Source: Hyphomicrobiales bacterium (GTDB lineage Bacteria > Pseudomonadota > Alphaproteobacteria > Rhizobiales > Beijerinckiaceae). Taken from it: DNA of 34,683 nucleotides. Below, piece by piece: positions 26,891 through 34,683 of this stretch. Both the position numbers and the translations under genes were made by a program. Location: positions 25,811-60,493 of the forward strand of contig PLRT01000255.1 of the NCBI GenBank assembly GCA_003164915.1. Reading direction: 5' to 3'. How positions within the stretch are numbered: the first letter of the stretch is position 1; the number at the start of each line of letters is the position of its first letter. The notes below the pieces were generated by a model. The model saw nothing but the letters and a program-made list of their open reading frames with translations, did no database searches and was not told the DNA's origin.

Positions 26891-28333
26891 TCAGAACGGA
26901 TAGGGCTGCGGACCTTCGATGGTGATCCAGCGCAGCTCGGTGAACTCTGCGATCACCGCCTTGCTGCCGAATCGGCCATAGCCGGAGGCCTTGACGCCGC
27001 CGAACGGCATCTGGCCCTCGTCGTGCACGGTCGGACCGTTGATGTGGCAGATGCCTGTCTCGAGCCGCCTGGCGACCGCGAGCGCGCGTTGCACGTCGCG
27101 GCTGAACACCGCCGACGAGAGGCCGTATTCGGTGTCGTTGGCGACGCGGATCGCCTCGTCCTGGCCTTTGACGCGGATGATCGGCTTGACCGGGCCGAAC
27201 GATTCTTCGCCGTAGATGCGCATGCCGGGCCTGACGTGGTCGACGATCGTCGCCTCGACGATCGCGCCGGCCCGCTTGCCGCCTGCGACGACCTTGGCGC
27301 CCTTGGCGGTCGCGTCGGCGATCAGCTCGTCCATCTTCTCCGCCGCTTCGAGGCTCACCAAAGCGCCGAGCACGACGTGGCCGCGCGGATCGCCGGCCGG
27401 CAGCGCCGCGGCGCGCTTGGCGAACTTGGCGACGAAGGCGTCGGCGACCGTCTCGTCGACGATCAGCCGTTCGGTCGACATGCAGATCTGGCCCTGGTTG
27501 GCGAAGGCGCCGAAGATCGCCGCGTCGACCGCGGCGTCGAGATCGGCGTCGTCGAGCACGATCAGCGGCGCCTTGCCGCCGAGCTCGAGCAGCACCGGCT
27601 TGAGATGTTCGGCCGCCAGCTTGGCGATGATCTTGCCCACCCGCGACGAGCCGGTGAAGTTGATCCGCTTGACCCCTGGATGGGCGATCAGCGCCGCCAC
27701 CACCTTCGGCGCGTCTTCCGGCGCGTTGGCGATGACGTTGACGACGCCCTTGGGGAAGCCGGCGTCGTTGAGCGTCTGGACGATGAGCCGATGGGTCGCC
27801 GGGCAGACTTCAGACGAGCGCAGGATTACCGTGTTGCCGCAGGCGAGCGGCGCGGCGATCGCGCGCACGCCGAGAATCACCGGCGCGTTCCACGGCGCCA
27901 TGCCGAGCACGACGCCGGCCGGCTGGCGCACCGCCATCGACAGCACGCCTGGCTTGTCGGCGGGAATGACCTCGCCGGTGATCTGCGTCGTCAGCGCCGC
28001 CGCTTCGCGCAGCAGCGTCGCGGCGAAGAAGACGTTGAAGCCGCCCCATGGGCCGGTCGAGCCGATCTCTTCGGTCATCAGCTGCGAGAACTCGGCGGTG
28101 CGGGTTTCCAGCAGATCGGCCGCCTTGTTGAGCAGCGCCCGACGCTGGCTCGGGCCGGTCTCCGACCAGGCCGGAAACGCACGCGCCGCCGCCTCCACGA
28201 CTCTGTCGACGTCGGCCGCGCTCGCCGCCGCCGCTTCGCTGGCGACCTTGCCGGTCACCGGGTCTAGGCGCCTGTAGGTCGCTCCGTTCGCTGCGCCCAC
28301 AGACGCGCCGTCAATGATGAAATCCACCTTCAT
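26891..28333 (-). CDS. Aldehyde dehydrogenase (vanillin/salicylaldehyde dehydrogenase-like)
   Basis: 480 aa; LELGGKAPLIVLDDADLD, ANQGQICMSTERLIVDE (catalytic Cys), YGEESFGPVKPIIRV, GGVKASGYGRFGSKAVIAEFTELRWIT. Confidence 0.9.
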   Translation of the reverse strand: MKVDFIIDGASVGAANGATYRRLDPVTGKVASEAAAASAADVDRVVEAAARAFPAWSETGPSQRRALLNKAADLLETRTAEFSQLMTEEIGSTGPWGGFNVFFAATLLREAAALTTQITGEVIPADKPGVLSMAVRQPAGVVLGMAPWNAPVILGVRAIAAPLACGNTVILRSSEVCPATHRLIVQTLNDAGFPKGVVNVIANAPEDAPKVVAALIAHPGVKRINFTGSSRVGKIIAKLAAEHLKPVLLELGGKAPLIVLDDADLDAAVDAAIFGAFANQGQICMSTERLIVDETVADAFVAKFAKRAAALPAGDPRGHVVLGALVSLEAAEKMDELIADATAKGAKVVAGGKRAGAIVEATIVDHVRPGMRIYGEESFGPVKPIIRVKGQDEAIRVANDTEYGLSSAVFSRDVQRALAVARRLETGICHINGPTVHDEGQMPFGGVKASGYGRFGSKAVIAEFTELRWITIEGPQPYPF

Positions 28334-28397
28334 GTCGTTTCCTCCCGTCGCACATGGCGCGCCTTTTCGCGCGCCGATAGAGCCTTTGCGCCTCGCC

Positions 28398-29183
28398 TCA
28401 AAAGCCGAGGACGCTCGCGTTGATCGAAGCCTCGAGCCCGCCGTCGACCGGCAGATTGGCGCCGTTGATCCAGCGCGCCCCGTCGGAACACAGGAACAGC
28501 GCCGCCGGAGCGACGTCGGCGGGCGCGCCGGCGCGGCCGACCCGCGCGATGTCCTCGTCGACGCGCGGATTGCCGAACACCTGGCGGAACTCCTCGAGGA
28601 TCGGCGTCGTCACCGGCCCCGGGCTGACGGCGTTGACGCGCACGCCGCGGGCGCGGAACAGAGGCTGGTGGGCGGCCTGCATCGTCCACAGCAGCAGCAG
28701 TTCCTTCGAAAGCGGATAGCCCTCGCCGTCGGGCACGGCGAAGCGCTCGAGCAGCGCGGCGATGTCGGGGAAGCCGGGCGCGTCGACGAAGGCCTTGGCG
28801 CGATCGAGATTGGCGCGCCAGCCATAGCCGGCGATCGAGGCGACGTTGACGACGGCGCCGCCCTCGCGCAAGCGCGGCGCCAGCGCCTCGCTCAGCGCGC
28901 GCAGGCCGTAGAAATTGATCGCCAGCGTGTCGACGGCGCCCGATACGCCCGAGACGCCGGCGACGTTGCACAGAGCGTCGAACCGGCTCGGCAGCGCGCC
29001 TGCGAGATCGGCGATCGAGGCGGCCGACGAAATATCGCCCTTGACGAAGGCGCCGAGCAGCGCAGCTGGCAGGTTGACGTCGACGCCGATCACGTCGGCC
29101 CCGAGCGCCGCCGCGAGCTCGCCGACGCGGGCGCCGATGCCCGAAGAAATCCCGGTGACGACGATCGTCTTGCCGAGCAGCAT
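28398..29183 (-). CDS. SDR family oxidoreductase, coniferyl-alcohol dehydrogenase-like
   Basis: VVTGISSGIGARV, YxxxK (GYPLSKELLLLW), SPGPVTTPILEEFRQVFGNPRVDEDIARVGR, GANLPVDGGLEASI; overall layout like 3-alpha-HSD/coniferyl alcohol dehydrogenase SDRs. Confidence 0.82.
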   Translation of the reverse strand: MLLGKTIVVTGISSGIGARVGELAAALGADVIGVDVNLPAALLGAFVKGDISSAASIADLAGALPSRFDALCNVAGVSGVSGAVDTLAINFYGLRALSEALAPRLREGGAVVNVASIAGYGWRANLDRAKAFVDAPGFPDIAALLERFAVPDGEGYPLSKELLLLWTMQAAHQPLFRARGVRVNAVSPGPVTTPILEEFRQVFGNPRVDEDIARVGRAGAPADVAPAALFLCSDGARWINGANLPVDGGLEASINASVLGF

Positions 29184-29232
29184 TCCCGTCCTCCCGTCCT
29201 CGCGCGGTCTCTTTCGCCGTGCGTCTCGTGTC

Positions 29233-30276
29233 TTACGCCGCGCCTGTTTCCGAGGGCGGCGCCTCGGTCGCGCCGTGCGCGCGCAGGAATCGCACGCGAT
29301 AGCCGACCGGCAGCAGGCGCAGCGCGGTCTTGTCCTCGACCCAGCCCCACAGGCCGCGCGGCAGCGCGAGCGCGAAGACCAGCGCCGCCGCGCCGAGGCC
29401 GACGAGGTACCAGACGCCCGCCCCGCCGAACCACGCCTCGATGGCGAAAAACACCACGGCGCCGAGGATCGCGCCTTCGAACGTGCCGAGGCCGCCGACC
29501 AGCGCCATGAAGATCATGTAGGCGGTCCATTGCGGGCTGAAATAGGTCTTCGGCTGGAAGGTGACCGCCGTCGCGACCCACAGCGCGCCGGCGAGTCCCC
29601 CGCCGAAAGCGGCGAGGACGAAGATCGTCCGCTTGGCGCGCGTCACCCGCACGCCGATCGATTCGGCGGCCTGCTCGTTGTCGCGGATCGCTTGGATCGC
29701 CGACCCGGTCGGCCCGCGCAGCAGGAAGAAGACGACCGTCAGCAGACCCCCCATGGCGACGAACGCGCACCAATAGGTGAGCGCCCGGCGCGCATCGATG
29801 GGGTAGGCGTTGAGCGCGATCAGCGAGGTGCCGGTTTCCCCGTTGATCAGCGTGTCGAGATTGACCAGCAGATGCGCGAGCTCGGAAACGACCCACATCC
29901 CGATCGCGAATTCGCCGCCCCTGAGCCTCAGCATCAACGCCGACAGCGGCAGCGACAGCGCGCCGACGATGATCGCGGCGAGAAACAGCGACGGATAGAC
30001 GCTGACCCCGGAATCGGCGAGCCGCACGGCGAAATAGGCGCCGAGACCGAAGAACGCCTGTTGCCCGATCGACACCAGGCCGCAATAGCCGACCAGCGCG
30101 TTCCACGTCACCGCGAGGATCACGTAGATGAACAGCGTCGTCAGCCGGTCGACCAGATTGGCGCTGAGCCACAGCGGCCCGAGCGCGAGCAGGATCGCCG
30201 CGACGGCGGCGACGGCGAGCGCGATCCGCGACTCGCGGGTCCAGCGCTCGACGACGACGGCGGGCGACGCGCTCAC
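29233..30276 (-). CDS. Branched-chain amino acid-type ABC transporter permease (LivM-like)
   Basis: GTG at 30276; NLVDRLTTLFIYVILAVTWNALVGYCGLVSIGQQAFFGLGAYFAVRL; YMIFMALVGGLGTFEGAILGAVVFF. Confidence 0.92.
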   Translation of the reverse strand: MSASPAVVVERWTRESRIALAVAAVAAILLALGPLWLSANLVDRLTTLFIYVILAVTWNALVGYCGLVSIGQQAFFGLGAYFAVRLADSGVSVYPSLFLAAIIVGALSLPLSALMLRLRGGEFAIGMWVVSELAHLLVNLDTLINGETGTSLIALNAYPIDARRALTYWCAFVAMGGLLTVVFFLLRGPTGSAIQAIRDNEQAAESIGVRVTRAKRTIFVLAAFGGGLAGALWVATAVTFQPKTYFSPQWTAYMIFMALVGGLGTFEGAILGAVVFFAIEAWFGGAGVWYLVGLGAAALVFALALPRGLWGWVEDKTALRLLPVGYRVRFLRAHGATEAPPSETGAA

Positions 30277-31169
30277 GCCGCCCTCCTCGCCCAACTGCGC
30301 AGCCGCGGGCCAAAGTCGCCGAAGTAGACCCGCAGGAACAGCGCGAGGAGGAAGGTCGCGTGGCCGGCGATGAAGAAGCCCTGCGGGCTGATCGATGCGC
30401 CGACGCTCTGGGCGACGCCGAGCACGATCCCGCCGGCCAGGGTTCCCCACAGCGAGCCGGCGCCGCCGATCACCGCGGCCTCGAAGGCGAAGATGAGCTG
30501 CAAGGCGCCGGAGTAGGGATCGAAGGTCGCGCGCATCGCCAGGAAGGCGCCGGAGATCGCCACCGTCGCCATGGCGATCGCCGCGGCGAGCGCGTTGACC
30601 CGCCGGGCGTTGACGCCGACCAGCCCGACGGTGTCGGGGTCCTCGGCGGTGGCGCGGATCATGCGGCCGAGTTGGGTGTGATTGAGGAAGAGCTGGATGC
30701 CGCCGAGCAGGACGATCGCCGTCGCCATGGTCAGCGCCGCCAGCTTGCCGATCGCGATGTCGTCGGTCAGCGACCAGCTGTCATAGGAGAGGTCGCCGAT
30801 ATAGGGCGCAAGCGAGCGCGTGTCGGCGCCGAACTGCTGGAACAGCAGGTTGTCGATGACGATCGACAGACCGAAAGTCGACAGCACCGGCACCAGCAGG
30901 CCGCCCCGCGCGCTGCGCTCGAGCACGGCGCGCTGCAGCCCGGCGCCGACCAGCGCCATCGCCGGGATAACGACGACGAGGCCGAGGAAGGGCGAGACGT
31001 CGTAGCGGTCCGCGAGCACGAACAGCGCATAGGCGGCGAGGATCGCCAGGCTGCCATGGGCGAGGTTGATGATGCGCATGACGCTGTACATGAACGACAG
31101 GCCACAGGCGATCAGCGCGTAATAGCCGCCGAGCAGCACGCCTTGGATGATCTGGTTGAGGAAGATCAT
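30273..31169 (-). CDS. Branched-chain amino acid-type ABC transporter permease (LivH-like)
   Basis: ATG at 31169: MIFLNQIIQGVLLGGYYALIACGLSFMYSVMRIINLAHGSLAILAAYALF; AFEAAVIGGAGSLWGTLAGGIVLGVAQ. Confidence 0.92.
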   Translation of the reverse strand: MIFLNQIIQGVLLGGYYALIACGLSFMYSVMRIINLAHGSLAILAAYALFVLADRYDVSPFLGLVVVIPAMALVGAGLQRAVLERSARGGLLVPVLSTFGLSIVIDNLLFQQFGADTRSLAPYIGDLSYDSWSLTDDIAIGKLAALTMATAIVLLGGIQLFLNHTQLGRMIRATAEDPDTVGLVGVNARRVNALAAAIAMATVAISGAFLAMRATFDPYSGALQLIFAFEAAVIGGAGSLWGTLAGGIVLGVAQSVGASISPQGFFIAGHATFLLALFLRVYFGDFGPRLRSWARRAA

Positions 31170-31894
31170 GCCGGCGCGCCCTGCGCTGCGGCGCGCCGCA
31201 GGCCGAAATAGGCGTGCGTCACCTCTTCGTGGGTAAGCTCGGCGGTCGCGCCTTCGATGGCGACCGCCCCCTCGAGCATGCAGATTGCGCGGCTCGCGGT
31301 CGCCAACGCACGCCTGAGGTCCTGTTCGACCAGGACGATTGCGACTCCGGAGCTTTTCAGCGCCTCGAGCTGCTCGTAGACGCGACTGACGACCAGCGGC
31401 GAAAGGCCGAGCGACACCTCGTCGAGCAGGATGAGCTCCGGATTGGTCATCAGCGCGCGGCCGATCGCCGTCGCCTGCTGTTCGCCGCCGGACAAGGCGC
31501 CGGCCAGGCTGTGGCGTCGCGCCTTGAGATTGGGGAACGCCTCCATCACCGCCTCGAGCATCCACGGGCCGGTGCGGCCGGCCGAACGCGCAAGCACGAG
31601 GTTTTCCTCGACCGTCAGGCTGGCGAACAGGCGACGGCCTTCGGGCACCAGCGCGACGCCCAACCGCGCGCGCGCGTGCGCGCTGCGCGACGTGATGTCG
31701 ACGCCCTTGAAGACGACGCGCCCGCCGGCCAGCGGGTGCTGGCCGGCGATGGCGCGCAGCAGCGTCGTCTTGCCCGCGCCGTTGGCGCCGACCAGCGCGA
31801 CAGTTTCCCCGCGGTCGATCGCGAAACTGACGCCACGCACCGCGGTCAGCAGGCCGTGGCGCGCCTCGAGTCGCTCGATCGAGAGCAATGTCAT
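31166..31894 (-). CDS. ABC transporter ATP-binding protein (LivF-like)
   Basis: ATG at 31894; GANGAGKTTLLRAI, VALVPEGRRLFASLTVEENL, LSGGEQQATAIGRALMTNPELILLDEVSLGLSPLVV. Confidence 0.92.
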   Translation of the reverse strand: MTLLSIERLEARHGLLTAVRGVSFAIDRGETVALVGANGAGKTTLLRAIAGQHPLAGGRVVFKGVDITSRSAHARARLGVALVPEGRRLFASLTVEENLVLARSAGRTGPWMLEAVMEAFPNLKARRHSLAGALSGGEQQATAIGRALMTNPELILLDEVSLGLSPLVVSRVYEQLEALKSSGVAIVLVEQDLRRALATASRAICMLEGAVAIEGATAELTHEEVTHAYFGLRRAAAQGAPA

Positions 31895-32631
31895 CCGGCG
31901 CCCCCGCCGAGATAGGCCTCGATCACCGTAGGGTCGGCCATCACCTTGTCCGGTGCCCCGTCGGCGATGACGCGCCCGGCGTCCATGCAGACGAGCCGCT
32001 CGGCGACCCGCAGCAGGATATGGACGATATGCTCGATCCAAACGATGGCGAGGCCGCGTCGCTTGAGTTCGAGGATGACGTCGACGAGTTCGCTCGCCTC
32101 GGCGTCGGTCAATCCGCCGCCGATCTCGTCGAGCAGCAGCGCCGTCGGACCGGTCGCCAGCGCGCGCGCGAGTTCGAGGCGCTTGCGGTCGATCAGGCCG
32201 AGCGTTTCGGCGCGGCGGTTGGCGACGCCAACCATGCCGGTGGTCGCGATCGATTCGGCCGCGCGCGCGTAGGCGGCGTCGCGGCCGAGAGCGCCCCCGT
32301 GACGGGCGGCTGCATAGACGTTCTCGAACACCGTCATGCCGGAGAATGGTCGCGGAATCTGGTGCGTGCGAACGATGCCGCGGCGGCAGCGCTCGGCGGT
32401 CGGCAGCGCGGTCACGTCCTGACCGCGCAGCCTGACCGTCCCGGCGGTCGGCGCATGCGCGCCGACCAGGACGCTCAGCAGCGTCGTCTTGCCCGCGCCG
32501 TTGGGGCCGACGACGCCGACGGCTTCATTGGCGCGGACCGAGAAATCGACGCCGTCGAGCACCACCAGCGCATTGAAACGCTTGTGGATGCCTGTGGCTT
32601 CGAGCAGCATTCCGCCGGCCGCGAGCGTCAC
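31891..32631 (-). CDS. ABC transporter ATP-binding protein (LivG-like)
   Basis: GPNGAGKTTLLSVLVG, RRGIVRTHQIPRPFSGMTVFENV, ALLLDEIGGGLTDAEASELVDVI, IEHIVHILLRVAERLVCMDAGRVIADG. Confidence 0.92.
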   Translation of the reverse strand: MTLAAGGMLLEATGIHKRFNALVVLDGVDFSVRANEAVGVVGPNGAGKTTLLSVLVGAHAPTAGTVRLRGQDVTALPTAERCRRGIVRTHQIPRPFSGMTVFENVYAAARHGGALGRDAAYARAAESIATTGMVGVANRRAETLGLIDRKRLELARALATGPTALLLDEIGGGLTDAEASELVDVILELKRRGLAIVWIEHIVHILLRVAERLVCMDAGRVIADGAPDKVMADPTVIEAYLGGGAG

Positions 32632-32652
32632 GTTCGGTCCCAGGCCTTCCGG

Positions 32653-33972
32653 TCAGCTGTTGTAGGGCCGAAGCTTGGCGCCGATCGGCACGTTGGGGTC
32701 GTTGACGTGCTCGGTGACGAGGAAGTCCAGCTTGAACTTGCTTCCCGCCGGCGCCTTGACCCATTGCGTGCCGATGATCGGGCCGTTGGCGACGTTGGGC
32801 ACCGGTCCGTGGGTGAAATCGACCTTGCCGGCGATCGTCGTCGTGTCGAGCGTGGCGATCGCCTTGACGACGGCGTCCTTGCTTTTCGCGTCGCCGCTCT
32901 TCTTCAGCGCGTCGAAGCCCGCGTCGAGCAGCGACAGGCTGGCGCCGAGCTGCTGGGTCCATTGCTTGCCCGCCGACTTCTCGTAACCGTCGGCGAGTTC
33001 GACGCCGCTCACGCCGGCGAGCGAGGACTTATAGGGGAACGTCTTGTGCCAATAGGCGCCGTTGGCCTGGTTGTAGCCGAGCGCGCCGAGCGCCACGACG
33101 CCGTCGGGGAACAGCCCGGCCTTGGCGACCTGACAGATCTTGACCATCTTGGTGAAGCCCTGCTGCGCGGCCTGGCGCCAGAAGGCGGCGAAGTCGGGCG
33201 GGATCGGGAACGAATTGAAGATCTCGCACTTCTCCTTCTTGAACAAGGCGATCTGCGCCGAATAGTCGGTCGTGCCATCTTCGTAGGGGCCGGCGTCGAC
33301 GATCGTGAAACCGTCCTTAGCCAGCAGCGGCGCCAGATGCTGGCGGATGGCGTTGCCGTCGGCGTCGTTGGGATAGAGAACCGCGACCTTCTTGTTGGTC
33401 TCCAGGAGGTTCCACTGCGAGACATACATCTTGTGGAATTCCTCGGTGCCGAAACCGAAGTGATAGGTCCACTTGAACGGCGAGGGTTGGCCGGGCTTGG
33501 CGCCGCGGCCGAAATAGAAGGCCTCCCACGGCACGACCGTCGACAGGCACGGCACGCCCGCCGCCTCGCAGGCGTCGGCGACCGGATTGACGACCTCAGG
33601 CGTCGAAGTGGCGAGCATGAGATCGACCTGATCCGAGTTGATCAGCGCCTTGGCGAGCTGGCCGGCGCGCGACGGATCGGACTGGGTGTCCCGATCGAGA
33701 ATCTTCACCTCGTAGGTCTTGTCGCCCACCGTGAGGCCGGAGGCCAAAGCCTTGCGCGCGACCTCGAGCACGTAGCCGTCGGTCTCGCCGAAGCCGCCCA
33801 GGGCGCCGGTGCGCGGGCTGACGAAGCCGACTTTCAGCGTGTTTTCGGCGCCGGCGGCGAAAACGCGCCGCCCGCCCGCCAGCGCAAGGCCGGCCGCGCC
33901 GGCGCCGGCGATGAGCGCGCGGCGCGACAATGGCGCGCCCGAAGCAAAATTCGTTCGATCGGTTGTGGTCAT
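32653..33972 (-). CDS. ABC transporter substrate-binding protein (Liv/HAAT type)
   Basis: 439 aa with twin-arginine-like signal LSRRALIAGAGAAGLALAGGRRVFA; LKVGFVSPRTGALGGFGETDGYVLEVARKAL... typical of periplasmic_binding_6 SBPs. Confidence 0.9.
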   Translation of the reverse strand: MTTTDRTNFASGAPLSRRALIAGAGAAGLALAGGRRVFAAGAENTLKVGFVSPRTGALGGFGETDGYVLEVARKALASGLTVGDKTYEVKILDRDTQSDPSRAGQLAKALINSDQVDLMLATSTPEVVNPVADACEAAGVPCLSTVVPWEAFYFGRGAKPGQPSPFKWTYHFGFGTEEFHKMYVSQWNLLETNKKVAVLYPNDADGNAIRQHLAPLLAKDGFTIVDAGPYEDGTTDYSAQIALFKKEKCEIFNSFPIPPDFAAFWRQAAQQGFTKMVKICQVAKAGLFPDGVVALGALGYNQANGAYWHKTFPYKSSLAGVSGVELADGYEKSAGKQWTQQLGASLSLLDAGFDALKKSGDAKSKDAVVKAIATLDTTTIAGKVDFTHGPVPNVANGPIIGTQWVKAPAGSKFKLDFLVTEHVNDPNVPIGAKLRPYNS

Positions 33973-34046
33973 CGCTTCCTCCCTGCAGTCGCCGCGCCGC
34001 TTGAGACGGCCGGCGTTGTCGCGCTTGCGCGCTGTTGATCGCGTTT

Positions 34047-34060
34047 AATTATACACTATA
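34047..34060 (-). promoter_or_regulatory. Candidate -10 (TATAAT) overlapping an inverted repeat TTATA-CAC-TATAA upstream of the Liv-type SBP gene
   Basis: In an AT-rich island in the 118-bp gap; minus-strand TATAAT at 34052-34047; inverted repeat 34048-34060. Confidence 0.45.
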
Positions 34061-34090
34061 ACGAAATCGCGCAATTCTCCTTAGGGCTCA

Positions 34091-34683
34091 TCAGATCGGA
34101 TAGCGGTCCGGGACGCTGCCGATCGTGATCCAGCGAAGCTCGGTGAACTCATGGATGGCGGCGGCGCCGCCGAAACGGCCGTAGCCGGAGGCCTTGACGC
34201 CGCCGAACGGCATCTGCGCCTCGTCCTGCACGGTCGGCCCGTTGACATGGCAGATGCCGGTCTCCAGCCGCTGCGCGACCGCCAACGCGCGGCCGAGGTC
34301 GCGGCCGAACACCGCCGCGGCGAGGCCGTATTCGCTGTCATTGGCGACCCGCACCGCCTCCTCGACGCCGCCGACGCGAATGATCGCCGCCACCGGGCCG
34401 AACGATTCTTCGCCATAGATGCGCATCGCCGGCGTGACCGCGTCGAGCACGGTCGCGTCCATCAGCACGCCATTGGCCGCGCCGCCGGCGATCAGCCGCG
34501 CGCCCTTGGCGACCGCGTCGCGCACCAGGCCGAGCACGCGCTCGAGCGCGTCGAAGCCGACGAGGGCCCCCAGCGGCGTGCGGGCCTTGCGCGGGTCGCC
34601 GGCGATCAGCGTCGCCGCCTTGGCGGCGAGCTTTGTGGCGAAGGCGTCGGCGACGGATTCGTCGACGATCAGCCGCTCGGTCG
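34091..34683 (-). CDS. Aldehyde dehydrogenase, C-terminal part (gene runs off the window end); paralogue of 26891-28333
   Basis: MRIYGEESFGPVAAIIRVGGVEEAVRVANDSEYGLAAAVFGRDLGRALAVAQRLETGICHVNGPTVQDEAQMPFGGVKASGYGRFGGAAAIHEFTELRWITIG, closely parallel to the first aldehyde dehydrogenase. Confidence 0.9.
   Translation of the reverse strand, partial: TERLIVDESVADAFATKLAAKAATLIAGDPRKARTPLGALVGFDALERVLGLVRDAVAKGARLIAGGAANGVLMDATVLDAVTPAMRIYGEESFGPVAAIIRVGGVEEAVRVANDSEYGLAAAVFGRDLGRALAVAQRLETGICHVNGPTVQDEAQMPFGGVKASGYGRFGGAAAIHEFTELRWITIGSVPDRYPI

Overview
High-GC window, probably alphaproteobacterial (Hyphomicrobiales-like by gene content; inference only). From left to right it contains: (1) the 3' part of an MlaF-like ATPase, an MlaE/STAS permease and a small exported protein; (2) a decayed 2-hydroxyacid dehydrogenase relic; (3) a compact biuret-nitrogen module: allophanate hydrolase (AtzF-like) and a GntR regulator, divergent from a BMP-type ABC importer (SBP, two permeases, double ATPase) that encloses a BiuH-like biuret amidohydrolase, followed by an internally deleted second cysteine hydrolase and a cupin; (4) modB-modC with no modA; (5) an RseP-like protease, an O-antigen-ligase-family protein and a metallophosphoesterase; (6) a degenerating exopolysaccharide locus: a priming glycosyltransferase with an apparent G-run frameshift, a truncated export lipoprotein and a truncated GT4 meeting at one breakpoint; (7) PAP2, MBL/beta-CASP, HAD, ceramide-glucosyltransferase-like, PAP2, GT4 and an HtrA-like protein that lacks the catalytic triad; (8) an operon on the minus strand with two paralogous aldehyde dehydrogenases, a coniferyl-alcohol-dehydrogenase-like SDR and a complete Liv-type ABC importer, suggesting aromatic aldehyde/alcohol uptake and oxidation. 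The best candidates for new biology are the biuret module with its regulatory region and vestigial hydrolase, and the inactive HtrA-like protein. No tRNA, rRNA, CRISPR array or transposase was recognised. All family calls come from reading motifs, not from database searches.
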